From the NCBI GenBank assembly GCA_905207515.1, contig CAJLLK010000005.1:1-37693 (forward strand): 37,693 nt of DNA. The letters are read 5' to 3'. The stretch is from an uncultured Christensenella sp. (GTDB lineage: Bacteria > Bacillota > Clostridia > Christensenellales > UBA1242). How positions within the stretch are numbered: position 1 is the first letter of the stretch; the number at the start of each line of letters is the position of its first letter. The notes under the pieces were generated by a model, which ran no database searches, was not told the origin of the DNA, and worked only from the letters and a program-made list of their open reading frames with translations. Made by a program: the position numbers and the translations under genes. Positions 16,535 to 23,982 of the stretch are shown in pieces.

Positions 16535-16629
16535 CAATTTCAATTGACAAAGGATGGGACTTTAACTCCTAGAATACAGTTTTAAACAGCATTTTTACAA
16601 TTTTTCTGTTTTTAGTTATATATTTTGTT

Positions 16630-16773
16630 GTGAATGCATTCGAAAAGGCAAATGTTTCTTATAAAACATTATGCAATATTTTGAATGGCAAAGTTAAAAA
16701 CATTAGACTTAACACAATTTTAAAAATAATTAAAGTTTTAAAAATCAGTTTGAAAGCTTTGGTTGGCTGTTAA
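16630..16773 (+). pseudogene. Truncated XRE-type HTH regulator remnant
   Basis: From GTG 16630 the frame encodes 47 residues that match the C-terminal two thirds of a small Cro/C1-type HTH domain: FEKANVSYKTLCNILNGK then a helix pair ending in KALVGC. The first helix and the start region are missing. Upstream in the same frame the codons are hydrophobic and unlike any HTH. No ribosome site is present. I read it as a decayed gene, though a short expressed peptide cannot be excluded. Confidence 0.5.
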
Positions 16774-16774
16774 T

Positions 16775-16963
16775 TTTTGAGATGTTTCGACACGTCGCCG
16801 AGATTCTTCGACACAGCCTGACGGCTGGCTCAGAATGACAACGGCTCAACATGACAAATCTCTGCGTTTTGCCATCCCCATTGTCATTTCGTTAAGACGT
16901 CAGTCTTACTCACTGATGAACAATCCTGACGCTGGTGCGTCGCGCAGTCGAGAAATCTCAAAA
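16775..16963. repeat. Compound intergenic repeat with imperfect terminal inverted repeats (MITE-like)
   Basis: The left end TTTTGAGATGTTTCGACA and the reverse complement of the right end, TTTTGAGATTTCTCGACT, are near-identical. Between them are a second unit (16800-16841, GAGATTCTTCGACAC to CAGAATGACA) with an AGCC/GGCT hairpin and several GTCATTTCG/AATGACA-like arms. Base composition is clearly richer in GC than the flanks. A shorter related copy lies at 26469-26502. No transposase is nearby. Confidence 0.55.
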
Positions 16964-16974
16964 GCTGTTTGTGG

Positions 16975-17003
16975 TTCACACAAAAATTATTCCTTCATAT
17001 AAT
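16975..17003 (+). promoter_or_regulatory. Sigma-A promoter of murA-ftsQ
   Basis: TTCACA (16975-16980) and a perfect TATAAT (16998-17003) are 17 bp apart. The -10 box ends 6 nt before ATG 17010. The -35 lies 12 bp beyond the end of the repeat element. Confidence 0.7.
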
Positions 17004-17009
17004 GCAAAT

Positions 17010-18272
17010 ATGGAAGAACGATTTTTGATCAATGGTGGGCGCACTTTGCACGGCAAAATCAAGGTTGACGGTGCAAAAAATGCGTTTTTGCCGATCATGG
17101 CGGCAAGTGTTTTGTGCGACGGGCAAATTCAACTGGACAATTATGTTGCGCTTTCTGACCTTGATTGGATGCGAGAAATTTTGAAAACTTTAAACATTCA
17201 AACGGAGGCTTGGCAAAACTTTCTTTACATAGACACCAAAAACATTGAAAACAACAAAATCTCTCATGAATTGACGCAAAAAGTGCGTGCTTCGATTTTC
17301 ATTTTGGGTGCATTGCTTGGGCGGTTTAGAAGTGCGGTGATTGCTTATCCGGGCGGCTGCAACATCGGCACAAGACCGATTGATTTGCACATAAAAGGTT
17401 TCAAGGCGCTGGGGGCGAGAATTATTGAGAAGCATGGCTACATCTATTGTCATGGCGAAAATTTGAAAGCTGGGAATGTGTTTTTGGATTTTCCAAGTGT
17501 TGGTGCAACCGAAAGTTTGATGATGTGTGCGTGCTTGCTCGACGGCGAAACAACGCTCAAAAATGTGGCAAAAGAACCAGAAATTGTCGACCTGCAAAAC
17601 TTTTTGAATGCCATGGGTGCAAAAGTTTTTGGCGCGGGCACTGACACGATAACCATTGTCGGCGTCCAGAAAATGCATGGGGCAAAATTTAAAGTCATGC
17701 CTGACCGAATTGTCGCCGGAACTTATCTTTTGGCGACGGCAATTTGTGGCGGAGATGTGTTGGTGGACGGAGCGATTTTGTCGCACAACGAAAGTTTGAT
17801 TTCTTTTCTTAAACAAACCGCTTGCCAAATTGAAACTTTTAATGATAAAATAAGATTGAAAGCCAACAAAAGACTTTCTTCAATCGACAAAATTGAAACA
17901 TTGCCTTTTCCATTTTTCCCGACCGATTTGCAGTCGCAGATGATGGTTTTGCAATCCGTCAGCAAAGGGGTGTGCCTGTTGCAAGAGAACCTTTTTGAAA
18001 ATCGTTTTGGCGTTGTGCCAGAACTCAAAAAAATGGGAGCAGACATTGTTGTCAAAAACCGAACCGCGCTCATCAAGGGCGTCGAAAAAATTTACGGTGC
18101 TGATGTGTTTGCAACCGATCTTAGAGCGGGTGCCAGCTTGGTTTTGGCTGGAATGAAAGCAGAAGGTTACACCACCGTGCACAACATTGGTTTCATCGAC
18201 CGCGGCTATGAAAAAATTGAAGAAAAATACAAACTTTTGGGGGCAGATATCAAAAGGATTGAGGTTGAGTAA
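17010..18272 (+). CDS. murA: UDP-N-acetylglucosamine 1-carboxyvinyltransferase, probably leaderless
   Basis: MurA transfers enolpyruvate from phosphoenolpyruvate to UDP-GlcNAc, the first committed step of peptidoglycan synthesis and the target of fosfomycin. The 420-residue protein has the N-terminal GGRTLHGKIKVDGAKNAFLP segment, the active-site cysteine in GGCNIGTRPIDLH (Cys117), and the C-terminal TDLRAGASLVLAGMKAEG motif. The presence of Cys rather than Asp predicts fosfomycin sensitivity at this enzyme. ATG 17010 is chosen because it begins the conserved N-terminus; a longer frame from 16935 would run through the repeat element and the promoter. There is no Shine-Dalgarno site and the -10 box ends 6 nt before ATG. 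It overlaps ftsQ by 8 nt. Confidence 0.94.
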   Translation: MEERFLINGGRTLHGKIKVDGAKNAFLPIMAASVLCDGQIQLDNYVALSDLDWMREILKTLNIQTEAWQNFLYIDTKNIENNKISHELTQKVRASIFILGALLGRFRSAVIAYPGGCNIGTRPIDLHIKGFKALGARIIEKHGYIYCHGENLKAGNVFLDFPSVGATESLMMCACLLDGETTLKNVAKEPEIVDLQNFLNAMGAKVFGAGTDTITIVGVQKMHGAKFKVMPDRIVAGTYLLATAICGGDVLVDGAILSHNESLISFLKQTACQIETFNDKIRLKANKRLSSIDKIETLPFPFFPTDLQSQMMVLQSVSKGVCLLQENLFENRFGVVPELKKMGADIVVKNRTALIKGVEKIYGADVFATDLRAGASLVLAGMKAEGYTTVHNIGFIDRGYEKIEEKYKLLGADIKRIEVE

Positions 18273-19221
18273 AAAACTTATCATCACGCTTTCAGTTGTT
18301 TTTGCGATTGTTGCAGTGTTCTTGATTTTGTGTTGGACACTGTTTGGTTTGTCGTCGGTCTCAATTGAGTTTGAAACCACAACAAAAAACTTGACCCTTT
18401 CTGATGAAGAAATTGTTGAAGCTGGAAGGTTTCGCTATGGTGCCAGTGTTTTGTTTGAAGGAAAGCAAAAATATATCGACAACTTGAATGCAAAATCGGC
18501 TGAAAACGAAAAGTTTGCATATCTGAAAGTTGTCAACATTGAAACGGTTTTTCCAAACAGGTTTGTTGTGCATGTGGCGGAGCGAGAAGAACTGTTTGCA
18601 GTGGAATATGACACTCAATTTTTGATTTGCGACCGAGATTTTCGCGTTTTAAAATTTTCTTCCACTCAAGAAAACGCAATTTTGCTGAAAGGCTTGCAAA
18701 TTTTAAATTCCAGCGTTTCGGTCGGCGACTTTTTGGAAATTGGACAAACATCAATGAAAAAATTCTATTCTGTCATGCTTCAAAACAACAGAGATTTGGC
18801 AGAACAACTTGGAAAGTTTAAAGAGATTGAACTTGGCTCTTATCAAGACGAAATCACACACAAAGAATATGTTTCAATCACTTTGACAACTTTTCAAAAA
18901 CGAAAATTTGTCATAAACAACATAGATTTTGCTTTTGCAAACAAAGTTCAGCTTATGTTTGCGGCGGAAGCTGCGCTTTTCAGCCAAAATGTCGACGGAA
19001 GCGGCAACATCTTAAACTCAAATGGCGAAATCATTTATGTTGTCAAAAACGAAAATGGCGAATATCTTCCTTTTGACAGTGAGTCACACTCAGAAGAAGA
19101 AAAAATTTCTCTGACTTATCAAGTTTTGCAGAATTGTTATATCAAAGTGGACAATCTGACGCTCAACGATTATATCGACAGAGACGAAACTGACATTTTT
19201 TACGCACTTGTGGAATTGTGA
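18265..19221 (+). CDS. ftsQ: Cell division protein FtsQ/DivIB
   Basis: FtsQ/DivIB is a bitopic division protein whose outer POTRA domain links early and late divisome parts. From TTG 18265 the 318-residue product has a short basic tip, one membrane helix (about 4-27), then a POTRA-like stretch that starts at LSSVSIEFE and contains VVNIETVFPNRFVVHVAEREE, the family's conserved block. The remaining beta domain is divergent. TTG 18265 is favoured because AAAAGGA lies 6 nt upstream and it starts just before the murA stop; another TTG at 18259 and codons inside murA are less well placed. The pairing with murA is seen in other Bacillota. Confidence 0.8.
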   Translation: MSKKLIITLSVVFAIVAVFLILCWTLFGLSSVSIEFETTTKNLTLSDEEIVEAGRFRYGASVLFEGKQKYIDNLNAKSAENEKFAYLKVVNIETVFPNRFVVHVAEREELFAVEYDTQFLICDRDFRVLKFSSTQENAILLKGLQILNSSVSVGDFLEIGQTSMKKFYSVMLQNNRDLAEQLGKFKEIELGSYQDEITHKEYVSITLTTFQKRKFVINNIDFAFANKVQLMFAAEAALFSQNVDGSGNILNSNGEIIYVVKNENGEYLPFDSESHSEEEKISLTYQVLQNCYIKVDNLTLNDYIDRDETDIFYALVEL

Positions 19222-19224
19222 TTG

Positions 19225-19257
19225 AAAAAACTCTATCAAAACTGATAGAGTTTTTTT
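19225..19257. terminator. Bidirectional terminator between ftsQ and serS
   Basis: AAAAAACTCTATCA (19225-19238) pairs perfectly with TGATAGAGTTTTTT (19243-19256) around AAAC. It is a strong hairpin with T runs on both strands, between convergent genes. Confidence 0.9.
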
Positions 19258-19277
19258 GAAATTTTCAGCTGAAAAGT

Positions 19278-20564
19278 TTATTTTTTAGGCAAAATGACTT
19301 CTTTTCCGCCCATGTAAGGTTGCAAAACCTTTGGAATGCGAATGCTGCCATCTTTTTGAAGGTTATTTTCCAAAAAGGCAATCAGTGCTCTTGGACTTGC
19401 CAAAACTGTGTTGTTCAGTGTGTGGAGAAGATAGGTGCCTTTTTCGCCTTTGGCTCTTATGCCAAGGCGGCGAGCTTGAGCATCTCCAAGATTGCTGCAA
19501 GAGCCAACTTCAAAATATTTTTTCTGCCTTGGGCTCCAAGCTTCCACGTCACAGCTTTTGACTTTCAAGTCTGCAAGGTCGCCACTGCAACATTCCAGCG
19601 TTCTGACAGGGATGTCGAGATTGCGGAAGATGTCAACTGTGTATTTCCACATTTTTTCATACCACTTCATGCTGTCTTCAGGTTTGCAGATGACAATCAT
19701 TTCTTGCTTTTCAAACTGATGAACACGATAAAGCCCACGTTCTTCCAGCCCATGTGCTCCACCTTCTTTTCGGAAGCATGGAGAATAAGACGTCATCGTC
19801 ACTGGCAGGTCGATTTCGCTTATGATTTGACCTTTAAATCTTCCAATCATGCTGTGTTCGCTTGTGCCGACGAGATAAAGGTCTTCGCCTTCAATTTTAT
19901 ACATCATCGCTTCCATTTCCGCAAAGCTCATGACGCCGTTGACAACATCGCTTCTTATCATAAAAGGCGGAATGGCATAAGTGAAACCTTGTTCGATCAT
20001 AAAATCTCTGCCATAAGCAATCATGGCTTCGTGCAGGCGTGCGGCGTCTCCCAAAAGATAATAAAATCCGTTTCCGCTTGTTCTGCCAGCGCTCTCTTTG
20101 TCAAGGCCGCAAATTGAGTCCAAAATGTCGGCATGATAAGGCACTTCAAAGTCAGGAACTTTCGGTTCGCCAAATTTTTGAAGTTCAACATTTTGGCTGT
20201 CGTCTTTTCCGATTGGAACGCTCTTGTCAATGATGTTTGGAATTGTCATCATGATTTTTTTAATTTTTTCAGACAAAACTTCTTCTTCGCTTTCAAGTTT
20301 GGCGATGCGGTCGTTGTTTTTCTTGACTTGCTCTTTGACTTGGTTTGCTTCTTCAATTTTTTTGTCTTTCATAAGGGCGCCAATTTTTGAAGAAAGAGTG
20401 TTTCTGCTTGCTCTAAGCTCGTCAACTTCTTGTTTTGTTGCGCGAAACTGTTTGTCCAGCTCTTCAACTTCGTCAACAAGTGGAAGTTTTTGATCTTGAA
20501 ATTTTTTCTTAATGTTTTCTTTGACCAATTCTTTGTTTGTTCTTATCAAGTTTATGTCAATCAT
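19278..20564 (-). CDS. serS: Seryl-tRNA synthetase
   Basis: SerRS charges tRNA-Ser with serine. The 428-residue protein has the N-terminal MIDINLIRTNKELV segment and a long antiparallel coiled-coil arm (about 25-105) that grips the tRNA. The class II core follows, with motif 2 (SPCFRKEGG...RVHQFEKQEM) and motif 3 (NNTVLASPRALIAFLENNLQ). Length and order are standard. AGGAG lies upstream of ATG 20564. I looked for a T-box leader and found none: the promoter lies only about 25 bp before the start. Confidence 0.97.
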   Translation of the reverse strand: MIDINLIRTNKELVKENIKKKFQDQKLPLVDEVEELDKQFRATKQEVDELRASRNTLSSKIGALMKDKKIEEANQVKEQVKKNNDRIAKLESEEEVLSEKIKKIMMTIPNIIDKSVPIGKDDSQNVELQKFGEPKVPDFEVPYHADILDSICGLDKESAGRTSGNGFYYLLGDAARLHEAMIAYGRDFMIEQGFTYAIPPFMIRSDVVNGVMSFAEMEAMMYKIEGEDLYLVGTSEHSMIGRFKGQIISEIDLPVTMTSYSPCFRKEGGAHGLEERGLYRVHQFEKQEMIVICKPEDSMKWYEKMWKYTVDIFRNLDIPVRTLECCSGDLADLKVKSCDVEAWSPRQKKYFEVGSCSNLGDAQARRLGIRAKGEKGTYLLHTLNNTVLASPRALIAFLENNLQKDGSIRIPKVLQPYMGGKEVILPKK

Positions 20565-20584
20565 TGTTTTCTCCTATAAAACAA

Positions 20585-20614
20585 ATTATAGCACCACAAA
20601 ACAAACTTTATCAA
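20585..20614 (-). promoter_or_regulatory. Sigma-A promoter of serS
   Basis: On the minus strand, TTGATA (20614-20609) and TATAAT (20590-20585) are 18 bp apart, with an extended TGC before the -10 box. Confidence 0.65.
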
Positions 20615-20677
20615 GCAAATTTGCCGCATTCGCAGAAAAATAACATCAAAACATTTTGGTAAAATTTTTGTTTAAAT

Positions 20678-20706
20678 GCATTTTTAGACAAAATCTGACA
20701 TAAATT
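20678..20706 (+). promoter_or_regulatory. Candidate sigma-E promoter of the PRC-barrel gene
   Basis: GCATTTT (20678-20684), 14 bp, then CATAAATT (20699-20706) resembles the sigma-E pattern (G/T)(A/C)ATATT-N14-CATACAnT with about two mismatches. The gene family is sporulation-associated, which supports the reading. Confidence 0.45.
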
Positions 20707-20711
20707 ACGAC

Positions 20712-20999
20712 ATGGAAACTTCATTTTTGGAATTGAGATGTAAAGAAGTTGTTAATGTTGTCGACGGCAGAAAGCTTGGGCACATTGTGGATGTTCTTTT
20801 CAATTTGGAAAACGGCTGTCTGTCGGGAATTGTTGTCCCGGGCGAAAAGAGTTTTTGGAACGTCTTCAAAAACGGAACCGAACTTTTTATTCCGCTCTCG
20901 CAGATTGTCAAGGTCGGAGAAGACGCCGTGCTTGTGGAACTTTTTGCAAATTCAAACCCGCCTTACATCATGGCAAGTGGCAAGAAAAAAGACAAATGA
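20712..20999 (+). CDS. YlmC/YmxH-family PRC-barrel sporulation protein
   Basis: This 95-residue protein is a small PRC-barrel domain. The sequences LRCKEVVNVVDGRKLGHIVDVLF and GCLSGIVVPGE, then IPLSQIVKVGEDAVLVEL, fit the YlmC/YmxH family found in spore formers. Its precise role is unknown. The C-terminus is a short lysine-rich tail. There is no Shine-Dalgarno site; a sigma-E-like -10 box ends 5 nt before ATG 20712. It converges with nrdR and shares its terminator. Confidence 0.85.
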   Translation: METSFLELRCKEVVNVVDGRKLGHIVDVLFNLENGCLSGIVVPGEKSFWNVFKNGTELFIPLSQIVKVGEDAVLVELFANSNPPYIMASGKKKDK

Positions 21000-21018
21000 T
21001 TTGCATTTGTCTTTTTTT
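20985..21018. terminator. Bidirectional terminator between the PRC-barrel gene and nrdR
   Basis: AAAAAAGACAAAT (20985-20997) pairs with ATTTGTCTTTTTT (21005-21017) around a 7-nt loop. The hairpin overlaps the stop codon of the plus-strand gene. Confidence 0.85.
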
Positions 21019-21020
21019 GT

Positions 21021-21464
21021 TTACATTTCTGTGATAAGTTTGATGAAGTTTGTCACATCTTTAAATTGGCGATAAACTGACGCAAATCGGACGTAGGCAA
21101 TTTCATCCACCGATTTGAGTTTTTCCATGATCATTTCGCCAATTTCTTGTGAAGAAATTTCTTGTTTTAAAGTGTTTTGAATTTGTTTTTCAATGTCTTC
21201 AGCCATGGCGTCGATTTGAGAAATTGAAACCGGGCGTTTTTCGCAAGCTTTAATCATTCCGACCTTGATTTTTTCGATGTTGAAAGGTTGGCGGCTTCCG
21301 TCTTTTTTGACAACCAAAATTGGCACAGTTTCAACCGTTTCATATGTCGTAAATCTCTTTCCGCAGCCAAGGCATTCTCTTCTTCTTCGAATGGAGTTGG
21401 ATTCGTCTGTGCTTCTAGAATCCAAAACCTTGCTTTCTTCATATCCACAATAAATACATTTCAT
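21021..21464 (-). CDS. nrdR: Transcriptional repressor NrdR
   Basis: NrdR senses ATP/dATP through an ATP-cone and represses ribonucleotide reductase genes. The 147-residue protein has the N-terminal zinc ribbon (CIYCGYEES...RRRECLGCGKRFTTYE) followed by the ATP-cone starting at VVKKDGSRQPFNIEKIKVGM. The start at 21464 gives the standard MKCIYCG N-terminus and has AAGGAG upstream; a longer frame to 21533 would run through the promoter. The promoter spacer holds a NrdR-box-like palindrome, which predicts autorepression. No ribonucleotide reductase gene is in the window. Confidence 0.96.
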   Translation of the reverse strand: MKCIYCGYEESKVLDSRSTDESNSIRRRRECLGCGKRFTTYETVETVPILVVKKDGSRQPFNIEKIKVGMIKACEKRPVSISQIDAMAEDIEKQIQNTLKQEISSQEIGEMIMEKLKSVDEIAYVRFASVYRQFKDVTNFIKLITEM

Positions 21465-21489
21465 TTGTTTTCTCCTTAAAGACAAAACA

Positions 21490-21518
21490 AGTATAACACA
21501 ACATTTTGTGTTTGACAA
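21490..21518 (-). promoter_or_regulatory. nrdR promoter with NrdR-box-like palindrome in the spacer
   Basis: On the minus strand, TTGTCA (21518-21513) and TATACT (21495-21490) are 17 bp apart. The 16-bp sequence ACACAAAATGTTGTGT (21511-21496) fills the spacer. It matches the published NrdR-box pattern acaCwAtATaTwgwgt at 14 of 16 positions by my count. Confidence 0.65.
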
Positions 21519-21580
21519 ACAATTTTTGCACAAAGCATAGAAAAATCATATTTGCAAAAGCTTGCCCATAAAATTTTTAT

Positions 21581-21817
21581 ATGACATCTTTAAACAAAGT
21601 CAAAGCTCAAAAATGGTGCAAAATTGTCAAAATTTCGCAAAAAGAAAACGATGCTGTCTATCGTCGATTTTTGGAACTTGGTTTTGCTGTTGGAGAGAAA
21701 GTCAAAATTGTTTCAAAATCGCTTTTGAACAAGGTTTTTTTGCTGGAAATTCGCGGTTATCTTTTGAGCGTAAGGGCAAATTTGCTTGAGATTGTTGAAG
21801 TTGAGGTTTGCAGATGA
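21581..21817 (+). CDS. feoA: Ferrous iron transport protein FeoA, probably leaderless
   Basis: FeoA is a small cytoplasmic SH3-like protein that supports Fe(II) uptake by FeoB. The 78-residue product has the family core RRFLELGFAVGEKVKIVSKS and LLEIRGYLLSVRANLLEIVEV. The stop overlaps the start of feoB by 4 nt (ATGA), a firm sign of an operon. No ribosome site precedes ATG 21581; TAAAAT (21569-21574) ends 6 nt upstream and may be the -10 box of a leaderless transcript. I see no clear Fur box. Confidence 0.85.
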   Translation: MTSLNKVKAQKWCKIVKISQKENDAVYRRFLELGFAVGEKVKIVSKSLLNKVFLLEIRGYLLSVRANLLEIVEVEVCR

Positions 21818-23904
21818 AAGAAGTTTTGCTGGTCGGAAATCCAAATGCTGGAAAGACAACTTTGTTCAATAGTCTGACGCATTCCAATGAACACGTCGGA
21901 AACTGGCATGGCGTGACGGTTGAGAACAAGAAAAAAGTTTTTTCTTTTGAGGGCGAAGATTTTCTTTTGGTGGACACTCCGGGTGTGTATTCTCTTTGTC
22001 CGCTTTCGTTTGAAGAAGAAGTTTCGACAAGCACAATTTTGGCAAGCGCTGGCAAAAAAATCATAAACATTTGCGACCAAAACAATTTGCAACGCAATCT
22101 TTATCTGACGCTCTGTCTTTTGGAACGCGGTTGCGATGTGGTTTTGGCGGTCAACGAAATTGATAAAAAGACAATTTTCAAGGTAGATTATGCCAAACTT
22201 GCAAAAGCACTGAAAATTCCTGTTGTCGGCGTCAATGCCGAGAAAAAAATCGGGCTGGACAAGCTTAAAAGTCTGTTGAAATCAGAAAAAGTGGAGAGCA
22301 ATTTGCCATATCTGAAAAAATTGACAACCACTTCATCTTTTTTAAAGCAAAATGCATATTTGCTCATCAAAGCATATGAAAAAGACAGAAAATTTTTTGA
22401 GAAATTGAAGCTGAAAAACATCGACGAAATTTTTGCCAGTGTTCCAGAAAACAGCGTGGAAATTTTGGCGGCTTGCAGATATGAGTTTATCGACGAGCTG
22501 ATAAAAACTTGCACCGTTCGAACGCATGAAGTTTATGGCAAAAGCAAGTTTGACAAAATTTTGTTGAACAAGTGGCTGGCTTTTCCTGTTTTTCTTCTCA
22601 TCTTGGCGGGGATTTTTTATTTGACGTTCTTTTCTTTGGGGGCGTGGCTTTCTGACCTTTTGAATGGACTTTTGAACTTGATTTCAACGCCTATTTTGAG
22701 CTTGATTGAAAATTCGTTTGGACAGAGCTGGATTTATGACCTTTTTAATGTGGCAATTTTTGGTGGCGTGGGCACAGTGCTTTCGTTTTTGCCGCAAGTT
22801 GTGTTGCTATTTTTCTTTTTGTCGATTTTGGAAGACAGCGGCTATCTGTCACGCGTTGCTTTCATTTTTGAAGATATTTTGGGAAAGATTGGACTTTCGG
22901 GAAAGAGCGTCTACACACTTCTTATGGGCTTTGGATGCTCCACAACGGCAATCATGACGTCGCGCAATATGGACGACAAAAATGCCAAAATAAAAACTGC
23001 ACTGCTTTGTCCGTATATGAGTTGTTCTGCAAAAATCCCAATTTACACAGTCATCGGCGGAGCTTTTTTTGGTGCAAAAAACATCTTCGTTATCATGGGG
23101 CTTTATCTTTTGGGCATTGTTGTGGCGATTGCTATTTCAAAAATTTTGGATTTGACAATTTTGAAAAGTCAGAAACAAAGTTTCATTTTGGAGTTTCCAC
23201 CTTATCGAATGACATCTTTCAAAAGGGTGGGCGGCATTCTTTGGAAAAACGTCAAAAACTTTTTGATTAAAGTCGGGTCGGTGATGATTTCGATGAACAT
23301 TGTTATTTGGCTTTTGTCGTCGTTCAGCTTCAATTTTTCGTATGTCTCTTCCAGCGGCGGAACGAGCATGCTTGAAAGTTTAGGAAAGTTTTTGGCGCCA
23401 ATTTTTGCACCGCTTGGCTTTGACAACTGGGCGATTGTTTCGGCACTTTTGGCAGGGCTTGTGGCAAAAGAAGTGGTGGTTTCGTCGATTGCAATGTTCA
23501 ATGGCATAGATGCCAGTGCAACAAAACTTATTTCGCAGTCCATTCTTCTGCCTGCAAGCGTGGTTTATTTTTCAAGCAAGGCAAGCGTGCTGTCTTTTCT
23601 TGTGTTCTGCCTGCTCTATACGCCGTGCATAGCGTCGATTTCCATGCTCATGCAAGAAATAGGCAAAAAATGGACGTTTCTTGGCATCGCCATTGAGCTT
23701 TTCACAGCTTATTTGGTGGCGTTTGTGACCTACAACGTTGCCTTTGCGTTTGAAGTGTTTGGATTTGTCAAACCGTTTCTGATTTTGCTGGCAATAATCA
23801 CAATTTTGTTTGCGTTTGTGTTTGTCATCAAAAAAATTAAGCGCAAAAAAACTTGTGCTTTTTGTGAAACCTGCAAAAATTGCCATAAAAATCAGTCAAA
23901 ATAA
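21814..23904 (+). CDS. feoB: Ferrous iron transport protein FeoB
   Basis: FeoB is the membrane Fe(II) transporter with an N-terminal G domain. The 696-residue protein has G1 GNPNAGKTT (8-16), G3 VDTPGVYSL, G4 NEID, a helical insertion domain, and then about eight membrane helices. These contain the Gate motifs GFGCSTTAIMTSR and CPYMSCSAKIPIY. The C-terminus is a short Cys-rich tail (CAFCETCKNCH), which may bind metal. ATG 21814 is the start within the feoA stop overlap. Length is normal. Confidence 0.95.
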   Translation: MKEVLLVGNPNAGKTTLFNSLTHSNEHVGNWHGVTVENKKKVFSFEGEDFLLVDTPGVYSLCPLSFEEEVSTSTILASAGKKIINICDQNNLQRNLYLTLCLLERGCDVVLAVNEIDKKTIFKVDYAKLAKALKIPVVGVNAEKKIGLDKLKSLLKSEKVESNLPYLKKLTTTSSFLKQNAYLLIKAYEKDRKFFEKLKLKNIDEIFASVPENSVEILAACRYEFIDELIKTCTVRTHEVYGKSKFDKILLNKWLAFPVFLLILAGIFYLTFFSLGAWLSDLLNGLLNLISTPILSLIENSFGQSWIYDLFNVAIFGGVGTVLSFLPQVVLLFFFLSILEDSGYLSRVAFIFEDILGKIGLSGKSVYTLLMGFGCSTTAIMTSRNMDDKNAKIKTALLCPYMSCSAKIPIYTVIGGAFFGAKNIFVIMGLYLLGIVVAIAISKILDLTILKSQKQSFILEFPPYRMTSFKRVGGILWKNVKNFLIKVGSVMISMNIVIWLLSSFSFNFSYVSSSGGTSMLESLGKFLAPIFAPLGFDNWAIVSALLAGLVAKEVVVSSIAMFNGIDASATKLISQSILLPASVVYFSSKASVLSFLVFCLLYTPCIASISMLMQEIGKKWTFLGIAIELFTAYLVAFVTYNVAFAFEVFGFVKPFLILLAIITILFAFVFVIKKIKRKKTCAFCETCKNCHKNQSK

Positions 23905-23947
23905 AATTTTCTTACGCAAAAATTCAGTTTCAACTTTTCTCAATCGT

Positions 23948-23976
23948 TTGCTTTTTGCAGTCAATTGTGATATATT
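23948..23976 (+). promoter_or_regulatory. Promoter of der-plsY
   Basis: TTGCTT (23948-23953) and TATATT (23971-23976) are 17 bp apart, with an extended TGA before the -10. The -10 box ends 6 nt before ATG 23983. Confidence 0.5.
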
Positions 23977-23982
23977 TTTTTT

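Noticed and set aside
16935..17009. A 25-codon N-terminal extension of murA
   Set aside because: It would translate the repeat element and the TTCACA/TATAAT promoter, and the conserved MurA start is at 17010.
19320..20117. A 265-codon open frame on the plus strand opposite serS
   Set aside because: It is antisense to a clear seryl-tRNA synthetase, has no ribosome site or recognisable domain, and its composition is that of a shadow frame.
20565..20640. Possible T-box riboswitch before serS
   Set aside because: The promoter lies about 25 bp before the start codon, leaving no room for a leader; no T-box sequence is seen.
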